Assembly (NCBI GenBank): GCA_947054185.1
Contig: CAMRVW010000103.1
Location: forward strand, 1-7,353
Origin: an uncultured Rikenellaceae bacterium
GTDB taxonomy: Bacteria > Bacteroidota > Bacteroidia > Bacteroidales > Rikenellaceae
Direction of reading: 5' to 3'
DNA length: 7,353 bases
Positions within the stretch are counted from its first letter, which is position 1. Every line of letters starts with the position of its first letter. This document shows, piece by piece, positions 1 through 4,811 of this stretch. Below the pieces are notes generated by a model, which saw nothing but the letters and a program-made list of their open reading frames with translations, was not told the DNA's origin and made no database searches. Made by a program: the position numbers and the translations under genes.

Positions 1-811
1 TGTCACCCACATTGTTCAGAAAATCGTTTATGCCCTCCTCTATGGTTATGGTCGTCTGGGCGGGGGTTATCTCTTTTCTGCCGAAATATCCGCGCGCTGA
101 AAATACAGACACATCGTCAAACGACAACTCGGCCTCGAGCGAAGCCGACGGATAGACCGTGCCGCTGAAAACAAACGCCAGACTGTTACCCTCAGAGGGT
201 TTTATCGTACACCCGGCAAGATCGACAACGGCACCCGACCTTATCTCTATTGGGTTTCCCGAGACATCCAACACATTTTCAGCCTTGCAGACAAGCCCCC
301 TAAATGCCTCCCCACCTGAAAAACGCAGACTTCCGGCACTCAATTTCACCTTCGATATACGCTCATCACCGGGCATACGAAGTTTCTCGACCACCCTATT
401 CTCGGGTATCTCTATGCCATCGGCGCGCCCCGGCAAACCTGAAACACCATACGCCGAAGAGCCTCCGGGCAATTTTATCGGTATATCGGGAATAAATTCA
501 TCTATATCAACCCTGACTTTCGGAAACTCAAACGACAATATCTCATCGAACTGCTTTTCATCCATAAGGTCTAAGGCAATGCTGTCTGTCATGACCATGA
601 CGCCCTCGGAGTCATACTTTATAAGAGTCGTATCCATGCCCGAGAGTTCAAACAGGCTCGCCTGACTGAAGTTGATGCCGCCCACAGGCAGCGATGTATT
701 TACACTGAAACTGAGGTCTTTGAAATCGTCAGCCGGATTACAAGACCACAACAAAGCGGAAAGCAAGACCGCACCGAGAATCGGCCTGCCCATAGACAAT
801 TTATTCAGCAC
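1..811 (-). CDS. Partial lipoprotein of unknown function (C-terminus off window)
   Basis: I do not recognise this protein; 270 codons are present and the frame is still open at the left edge. I chose the GTG at 811 because a full AAAGGAG Shine-Dalgarno (819-825) lies 7 nt upstream and an in-frame TAA lies just before it; an in-frame ATG at 793 is the alternative. The N-terminus is a lipoprotein signal: a hydrophobic stretch from about residue 11 ends in LWSC, making Cys24 the lipidation site. The next residues, NPADDFKD, are acidic, which in Bacteroidota can mark export to the cell surface (inference). The mature part contains SLPVGG near residue 42, a pattern I associate with other Bacteroidales lipoproteins of unknown role, then probable beta-rich sequence with Pro/Gly turns (IPDIPIKLPGG). 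No catalytic motif is visible. Coding and lipoprotein status are well supported; function is unknown. Confidence 0.85.
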   Translation of the reverse strand, partial: MLNKLSMGRPILGAVLLSALLWSCNPADDFKDLSFSVNTSLPVGGINFSQASLFELSGMDTTLIKYDSEGVMVMTDSIALDLMDEKQFDEILSFEFPKVRVDIDEFIPDIPIKLPGGSSAYGVSGLPGRADGIEIPENRVVEKLRMPGDERISKVKLSAGSLRFSGGEAFRGLVCKAENVLDVSGNPIEIRSGAVVDLAGCTIKPSEGNSLAFVFSGTVYPSASLEAELSFDDVSVFSARGYFGRKEITPAQTTITIEEGINDFLNNVGD

Positions 812-867
812 TTCTTCGCTCCTTTACTTTATTACAATCTTATATTTGTCCCTTCTCTTTTAAATTA

Positions 868-898
868 CAAATGTAAACATTTTTAATCATTCTGAAAA
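868..898 (-). promoter_or_regulatory. Probable Bacteroidota promoter of the lipoprotein gene
   Basis: Read on the minus strand, TACATTTG (868-875) matches the -7 consensus TAnnTTTG exactly. TTTT (895-898) stands 19 bp upstream where TTTG is expected, a three-of-four match. Transcription would start near 863, giving a leader of about 50 nt before the GTG at 811. The -7 box lies inside a short palindrome, TTACAAATGTAA (865-876), which may be chance in AT-rich sequence. Confidence 0.55.
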
Positions 899-1022
899 CT
901 CCAACAAAATTATTCTCTCTTTACGCCCGCAGCCCATAACCCGCCAAAGCGTCCATGCCGCACACATTAACAACACCGTGCACAATCAGGCTCTGCCGCA
1001 GACATCACCCGGTGTCTGTCAC

Positions 1023-1065
1023 AAAAAAAACTCCGGTCGCTCTTCCTCTGAGAAGAGCGACCGGA
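1023..1065 (-). terminator. Strong intrinsic terminator of mdh
   Basis: On the minus strand a perfect stem forms between 1053-1064 and 1033-1044 (arms CCGGTCGCTCTT and AAGAGCGACCGG). One more pair can form on each side, at 1032/1065 and 1045/1052. Eight consecutive T residues (1023-1030) follow, two bases after the stem. It lies 27 bp past the mdh stop codon, as expected for a rho-independent terminator. The plus strand has no T-run, so it works in one direction only. Confidence 0.95.
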
Positions 1066-1091
1066 ACCGTATGATTAAAGTTTACGAAAGA

Positions 1092-2060
1092 CTAAAGAGT
1101 GTCGCTTCCGTACTTTTTAGAGAACATGTTCATGTCGTCGAGCACCTTCATTATCTTCTTGACATGGAGGGCTGAAGCGTCAAGCAGAGACTTCTCTTCG
1201 GCATCGAGCGACAGCTCCACAACCTTCTCCACACCCTCTTTGCCGAGCACCACAGGCACCCCGAGGTGAAGATCTTTGTAACCATACTCGCCGTTGAGCG
1301 ATGCGCATACGGGCAATATGGCCTTGGTGTCTTTAGCTATGGCCTGCACCATGATGGCTGCCGACAAGCCGGGCGCATACCATGCCGAGGTACCCATCAG
1401 AGAGACGATCTCGCCACCGCCGTTTTTGGTTCTCTCGACAATGGCGTCAAGCTTCTCTTTACCTATAAGCTCGGTAACGGGTATGCCCGAAACGGTTGTC
1501 AGACGAGGCAGCGGCACCATGGTGTCGCCGTGGCCGCCCATCAGCTGAGCCTTTACCAACTCGGGTGATGTGCCCAACTCGTCGGCGATGAATGCGCAAT
1601 AACGAGCCGTATCGAGAATACCGGCCATACCCATCACGCGGTTAGACTTAAGACCCGAAGCCAGGAAAGCTGCATAGGTCATCACGTCCAACGGATTGGA
1701 AACCACGATGATGATGGGATTTTCGTTATATTTCATTATGTTCTCGGTCACCTCTTTGACGATACCTGCATTGATGCTGATAAGGTCGTCACGGCTCATG
1801 CCCGGCTTGCGGGGAAGACCTGCGGTGATAACGACGATATCCGAACCTGCCGTCTTGGAGTAATCGTTGGTCGACCCGGTTATGCGGGTGTTGAAGCCCA
1901 AGATGGGTGCGGTCTGCCACATATCGAGCCCCTTGCCCTGAGACACACCGTCTTTCACATCCACAACGACAACCTCTTTGCAGATATCCATTCTCGCCAC
2001 CTCGTGTGCACATGTGGCACCGACGTTGCCGGCACCGACAACTGTAACTTTGTTTACCAT
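1092..2060 (-). CDS. mdh: Malate dehydrogenase, LDH-like type
   Basis: The product interconverts malate and oxaloacetate with NAD in the cytoplasm. At 322 residues it is slightly longer than the usual 310 or so of LDH-like malate dehydrogenases; the extra length is at the C-terminus. The Rossmann motif GAGNVG occupies residues 9-14, and Asp34 at the end of the second strand indicates NAD rather than NADP. The mobile substrate loop RKPGMSR has Arg84, the malate-type specificity residue where lactate dehydrogenases carry Gln, and Arg90. LDTAR gives Asp150 and substrate-binding Arg153; GGHGD gives the catalytic base His177, paired with Asp150. All key residues are present. It follows gcvH by 48 bp on the same strand, so co-transcription is likely, possibly helped by a weak promoter in the gap. 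No Shine-Dalgarno is visible, which is normal for the phylum. A strong terminator follows. Confidence 0.97.
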   Translation of the reverse strand: MVNKVTVVGAGNVGATCAHEVARMDICKEVVVVDVKDGVSQGKGLDMWQTAPILGFNTRITGSTNDYSKTAGSDIVVITAGLPRKPGMSRDDLISINAGIVKEVTENIMKYNENPIIIVVSNPLDVMTYAAFLASGLKSNRVMGMAGILDTARYCAFIADELGTSPELVKAQLMGGHGDTMVPLPRLTTVSGIPVTELIGKEKLDAIVERTKNGGGEIVSLMGTSAWYAPGLSAAIMVQAIAKDTKAILPVCASLNGEYGYKDLHLGVPVVLGKEGVEKVVELSLDAEEKSLLDASALHVKKIMKVLDDMNMFSKKYGSDTL

Positions 2061-2070
2061 GATATGTTAT

Positions 2071-2102
2071 TAAAAATAAACGTTAAAGACTGAGCTTCCA
2101 AA
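2071..2102 (-). promoter_or_regulatory. Possible internal promoter before mdh
   Basis: In the 48-bp gcvH-mdh gap, the minus strand reads TTTG (2099-2102), a 20-bp spacer, then TATTTTTA (2071-2078). This differs from the -7 consensus TAnnTTTG only at the last base. The leader would be very short, roughly 5-8 nt. The gap is AT-rich, so a chance match is quite possible. Confidence 0.35.
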
Positions 2103-2108
2103 GAGAGC

Positions 2109-2486
2109 CTAAGCTATGATTGCCTTGTAACCCTCGTCTGAAAGGAGACCTTCGAGCTCTGAAGGATCGCTCATTTTCACCTTTATCATCCAACCCTCGC
2201 CGTAAGGATCCTTGTTGACCGTCTCGGGAGCGTCGTTAAGAGCCTCGTTGAACTCGATCACCTCGCCCGACACGGGTATGAAAGCGTCGGAAACGGTCTT
2301 GACCGCCTCGATGGTGCCGAAAACATCGTTCTGTGCAAGAGTCTCGCCGGTGGTTGTCACATCGACAAACACAATGTCGCCGAGCTGGCTCTGCGCATAA
2401 TCGGTAATGCCAACATAAGCGACATCACCCTCAACTCTAATCCATTCGTGGTCGTTAGAGTACTTCAAATTAGAAGGAACATTCAT
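2109..2486 (-). CDS. gcvH: Glycine cleavage system H protein
   Basis: GcvH is the lipoyl carrier of the glycine cleavage system. Its lipoamide arm shuttles the aminomethyl group from GcvP to GcvT and is re-oxidised by the L protein. The 125-residue length is typical. The N-terminus contains the family's HEW motif (residues 13-15), followed by VGITDYAQSQLGDIVFV (about 25-41). The lipoylation site is Lys63 in the conserved IEAVKTVSD segment, followed by PVSGEV and the late NKDPYGEGWMIKV block. No residue expected for function is missing. The other gcv genes are not nearby; downstream on the same strand is mdh. A consensus Bacteroidota promoter lies just upstream (2530-2560), giving a leader of about 40 nt without a Shine-Dalgarno. 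The ATG at 2486 is the natural start for the family. Confidence 0.97.
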   Translation of the reverse strand: MNVPSNLKYSNDHEWIRVEGDVAYVGITDYAQSQLGDIVFVDVTTTGETLAQNDVFGTIEAVKTVSDAFIPVSGEVIEFNEALNDAPETVNKDPYGEGWMIKVKMSDPSELEGLLSDEGYKAIIA

Positions 2487-2529
2487 GACTATATCTTCGT
2501 TTTAAACGGTAAAATTGTTATTTTGTTCA

Positions 2530-2560
2530 CAAATATAATAACATTTTTCTTATCTTCAAA
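2530..2560 (-). promoter_or_regulatory. Consensus Bacteroidota promoter of gcvH
   Basis: On the minus strand, TTTG (2557-2560) is separated by 19 bp from TATATTTG (2530-2537). This is a full match to the primary sigma factor consensus of Bacteroidota, TTTG-N19-TAnnTTTG. Initiation is expected near 2525, about 40 nt ahead of the gcvH ATG at 2486. It is the clearest promoter in the window. Confidence 0.85.
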
Positions 2561-2593
2561 AAAATTTGCAGCCGCATTTCCTGCCGACACCAT

Positions 2594-2613
2594 ATAAAAC
2601 CCCGAACGGAGCC
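2594..2613 (-). terminator. Weak candidate terminator after the radical SAM gene
   Basis: Just past the stop codon, the minus strand carries CTCC (2608-2611), a GTTC loop and GGGG (2600-2603), followed by TTTTATAT. The stem is short and includes a T-G pair, so this is a weak call based on position and the T-run. It would separate the radical SAM transcript from the gcvH promoter downstream. Confidence 0.3.
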
Positions 2614-2618
2614 AAGTC

Positions 2619-3509
2619 TCAAAGGTGATCTATACTCTCTCTGTAACGCCTCAACCGCCCCTCGTCGCATTGACCGACAGCCCTGTCGAACTCTCTCAAA
2701 AGACGTGCTTTATCCTGCGGCAACATACCGACGAAAGGCATCGCGTTTGAAACAGTGTTACCCAACAGCGTGGTCTCTATGTCCAGCCTCTCTATCAACG
2801 TACGCACCTCCATAAGCCGCTCACTCTCCGTCGCCTCCTCAAACTCCCCCGTCTCCACCATGCCGTAAAGCTCCGACTCGGGGAAAACCGTGAGCGACAC
2901 CACATTGACTATGTACGGCGCCAATCTGTTGAGCACCTCCGCCGTATTCCGGGCGTTACGCACTCCCCCGCCCCTGCCGGCCAATCCAGACATACAGACC
3001 ACATTGTAACGTATGCCCGCCTGCTCCAACTTTCCCAACTGTTCGATGATGTCGGCGGCGGCATACCCTTTGTTCATGCGGGCCAGCGTCTCGTCATCGC
3101 CCGTCTCTATGCCTATATTGATGCCGTCGAGCCTCAGATGACGCAGGTTGCGCAACTGCTCGACCGTCTTGGGTGCAATATCGGTCACGCGGGCGAACAT
3201 CCCGAACGACTCCATGTGTCTAAGATACTTACGCAGAAGAACCGCCACCTCGAACAGACGGTCATAACTCAATACGAACGGATTGGCCCCCGTAAGATAA
3301 ACCCTCCGCGCGCGCGGCTGAAACTCCCGTATGACCTTCAGATCCTCTTCTATCTCAGACATAGGCGACATTCTGAAACGTGTGCCGTGATAGAGCGAAC
3401 AAAACCTGCACTTGTGCCACGAACACCCGGATGTCAGTTGCAACAGTTGCGAGTCGGCCTCGTATGGCGGACGCCACACCGGCCCTGTGAAATGTAATTG
3501 CGGAATCAT
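2619..3509 (-). CDS. Radical SAM protein, substrate unknown
   Basis: This is a 296-residue single-domain radical SAM protein. Such enzymes use a [4Fe-4S] cluster to cleave S-adenosylmethionine reductively; the reaction here cannot be named. The cluster cysteines are Cys29, Cys34 and Cys37 in GCSWHKCRFCSLY, spaced CX4CX2C rather than the usual CX3CX2C. LTGANP (72-77) sits where the SAM-binding GGE-like motif is expected, and GINIGIETGDDETL (129-142), containing Glu135, matches the conserved mid-barrel strand. The start of the mature fold, RPPYEADS, and a late SNAMPFVGMLPQDK block recall a group of uncharacterised Bacteroidales and clostridial proteins (from memory). No auxiliary cluster motif or SPASM domain is seen. 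I chose the ATG at 3509; an upstream in-frame ATG at 3560 would put the promoter inside the gene. It is divergent from an HxlR-type regulator, which probably controls it (inference). Confidence 0.9.
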   Translation of the reverse strand: MIPQLHFTGPVWRPPYEADSQLLQLTSGCSWHKCRFCSLYHGTRFRMSPMSEIEEDLKVIREFQPRARRVYLTGANPFVLSYDRLFEVAVLLRKYLRHMESFGMFARVTDIAPKTVEQLRNLRHLRLDGINIGIETGDDETLARMNKGYAAADIIEQLGKLEQAGIRYNVVCMSGLAGRGGGVRNARNTAEVLNRLAPYIVNVVSLTVFPESELYGMVETGEFEEATESERLMEVRTLIERLDIETTLLGNTVSNAMPFVGMLPQDKARLLREFDRAVGQCDEGRLRRYRESIDHL

Positions 3510-3510
3510 A

Positions 3511-3564
3511 TTGTTTTTATTAATTTTACGACGTAAATTTACATCGTAAAACAATACCACCCAA
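3511..3564. promoter_or_regulatory. Symmetric bidirectional promoter candidate
   Basis: The palindromic octamer TAAATTTA (3534-3541) reads as a -7 element on both strands, differing from TAnnTTTG only in the last base. TTG occurs exactly 20 bp away in each direction: 3511-3513 on the plus strand and 3562-3564 on the minus strand. The arrangement could drive hxlR-type regulator transcription rightward (leader about 80 nt) and radical SAM transcription leftward (leader about 20 nt). A second plus-strand candidate, TTG (3498-3500) with TAATTTTA (3521-3528), overlaps it. Confidence 0.5.
3524..3551. promoter_or_regulatory. 28-bp near-perfect palindrome, probable operator
   Basis: The left half TTTTACGACGTAAA (3524-3537) and the right half TTTACATCGTAAAA (3538-3551) are reverse complements at 13 of 14 positions; the only mismatch is C3532 against A3543. 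It lies between the divergent radical SAM and HxlR-family genes and covers the putative shared -7 element. The inner GTAAATTTAC has the GTA...TAC form often found in operators of dimeric winged-helix regulators. I infer that it binds the adjacent regulator. It lacks the T-run and loop of a terminator. Confidence 0.75.
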
Positions 3565-3627
3565 CAACTTACCCACAGGTAACATCCTTACCACGAGGTT
3601 AGTTCCGCTCATTTTCAACCAATCGGC

Positions 3628-3984
3628 ATGGCAAAAAAGTTAGACTATGAATATTGCCCGGCAGCCCCCGTACTCGAATGGTTCGCCGACAAATGGATGC
3701 TCGTCGTGCTGCTTCGGCTTACTCAAGCCGACGCCCTGCGTTTCAACGAGTTATACCGCCTGATACCATCCATCTCGGAAAAGGTGCTGGCCTCGACACT
3801 CCACCGCCTTGTCGACGACGGCCTTGTCGAACGCACGTTGTACGCCGAGGTGCCGCCACGCTCGGAATATCGCATCACCCCGCTCGGCACCGATCTCATG
3901 CCCCACATAATGTCACTGATGGAATGGGGACGCGTCAATTTCCCCATGATAATGGAAAACAGAAAAAAGGCAAGACGCAACTAA
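3628..3984 (+). CDS. HxlR-family winged-helix transcriptional regulator
   Basis: This 118-residue protein has the usual size and layout of HxlR (MarR-like) DNA-binding regulators, which act as dimers. The N-terminus YEYCPAAPVLEWFADKW carries the family's conserved cysteine, Cys10; in relatives such as YodB this residue senses electrophiles or oxidants. RFNELYRLIPSISEKVL (about 38-54) is the helix-turn-helix. LHRLVDDGLVERTLYAEVPPRSEYRITPLG (about 58-87) gives the recognition-helix end and the beta wing. The C-terminal helix (about 90-110) would form the dimer. It is the only plus-strand gene in the window and is divergent from the radical SAM gene, with a 28-bp palindrome between them, so autoregulation and control of that neighbour are likely (inference). 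No Shine-Dalgarno is visible. The ATG at 3628 gives the family's normal N-terminus. The effector is unknown. Confidence 0.94.
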   Translation: MAKKLDYEYCPAAPVLEWFADKWMLVVLLRLTQADALRFNELYRLIPSISEKVLASTLHRLVDDGLVERTLYAEVPPRSEYRITPLGTDLMPHIMSLMEWGRVNFPMIMENRKKARRN

Positions 3985-4021
3985 GATGCACCTTGCCCTG
4001 TCATTACTTCATGTCACACTC

Positions 4022-4570
4022 TCAGTCTATGCCGAACGTCGAGACGATAACCATCTTCTCATCCACATTGTTGGGGTTCTGCACTATAACGCCATACTCT
4101 CCCGATGGGCGGCGCTCGAACGACAGCTCATAAGAGCTCTCGCCATATTTTTTTGCCGTGAAAGGCAGATACTCCATGGTGTTTGAATCGACCGAGAACG
4201 AACCCACGGCAGAGATGACCGCCTGACGGTTCTTTTTGCTGCTCTTCATGCTGAACACACGCACGATGGACATGGGGTCGGCCTTGTTGTCTTTAGCGCG
4301 CACGATAAGGGTCAAAGGCTCATCGGCATTAAAACGCACCCCGGCCTTTTCTCCGTCTATCATCACTTTGGTCTTGACCTTGCTCGCGGCAAACCCTGCG
4401 ATGTACACCCCGGCGGTGGTTCTTATCTGCACAGTGTGCTTTTCGAGCTTTTTAGACGACCCGTCGGCATATACACCGACAACCTCACCATCAAATTCAG
4501 GCTCGTAACTCTGAGCACAAACACCGCTCCAGGTGAAGGCAAGGAAAATCAGAAACAGAATTTTTTTCAT
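4022..4570 (-). CDS. Small secreted protein of unknown function
   Basis: I cannot assign a function. The 182-residue product begins with a standard signal peptide: MKK, a hydrophobic run through about residue 13, and cleavage predicted after VCA (residue 19), leaving a mature protein that starts QSYEPEF. Cys18 does not fit a lipobox because SGVC precedes it, so a soluble periplasmic or secreted protein is more likely than a lipoprotein. The mature part is of mixed charge and probably beta-rich, with no other membrane segment. The C-terminal GEYGVIVQNPNNVDEK and final STFGID resemble, from memory, a group of uncharacterised Bacteroidales exported proteins. It is convergent with the HxlR-type regulator, with only 37 bp between stop codons and no clear terminator there. 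Its promoter lies about 110 bp upstream of the start, so the mRNA would have a leader of roughly 105 nt. Confidence 0.88.
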   Translation of the reverse strand: MKKILFLIFLAFTWSGVCAQSYEPEFDGEVVGVYADGSSKKLEKHTVQIRTTAGVYIAGFAASKVKTKVMIDGEKAGVRFNADEPLTLIVRAKDNKADPMSIVRVFSMKSSKKNRQAVISAVGSFSVDSNTMEYLPFTAKKYGESSYELSFERRPSGEYGVIVQNPNNVDEKMVIVSTFGID

Positions 4571-4681
4571 AACACGAGTGTTTTGCTGATGACTGCCGCT
4601 AACTCAAGATACCATTCAAAAAAAGAAGCCGTCACACACAAGAATGGGTTTCAAGCTAAAACCAGCCTCAAGATTACAAAA

Positions 4682-4712
4682 CAAATATACCCCTTATTTT
4701 TCTAAAAACCAA
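4682..4712 (-). promoter_or_regulatory. Bacteroidota promoter of the secreted-protein gene
   Basis: On the minus strand, TTGG (4709-4712) precedes TATATTTG (4682-4689), an exact -7 match, with 19 bp between them. The predicted start near 4677 leaves an untranslated leader of about 105 nt before the ATG at 4570, longer than the others in the window. The leader holds only a 12-bp inverted repeat, AACACTCGTGTT (4571-4582), directly against the start codon; its pairing is weak. Confidence 0.65.
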
Positions 4713-4766
4713 GCAATCCTGATTTTTTTAACGGCATAATTTTCAAAAACACAAATGCCGCGCCCC

Positions 4767-4799
4767 AAAAACAGACGCGCCCCGCAAAGGACGCGTCTG
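4767..4799 (-). terminator. Intrinsic terminator of rnr
   Basis: On the minus strand, CAGACGCG (4792-4799) pairs with CGCGTCTG (4772-4779). The stem extends inward by T-G, C-G and C-G pairs to give 11 pairs around a 6-nt TTTGCG loop. Five T residues (4767-4771) follow immediately. It begins 12 bp past the rnr stop codon. Confidence 0.85.
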
Positions 4800-4811
4800 C
4801 AACAAGCCTGT

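Noticed and set aside
159..665. 168-codon open frame on the plus strand
   Set aside because: It lies wholly antisense to the lipoprotein gene, which has a proper signal peptide, start site and promoter. Its translation is low-complexity (Ser/Pro-rich) and resembles no protein.
841..848. TATATTTG on the plus strand as a promoter
   Set aside because: There is no TTTG/TTG at the right distance upstream, and no plus-strand gene follows.
999..1018. Inverted repeat CAGACA/TGTCTG beside the mdh terminator
   Set aside because: It has only six pairs and an 8-nt loop with no T-run on either side. It is probably incidental.
3510..3560. Upstream in-frame ATG extending the radical SAM protein by 17 residues
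   Set aside because: The extension would be encoded by the palindrome and promoter, and the AT-rich translation is not protein-like.
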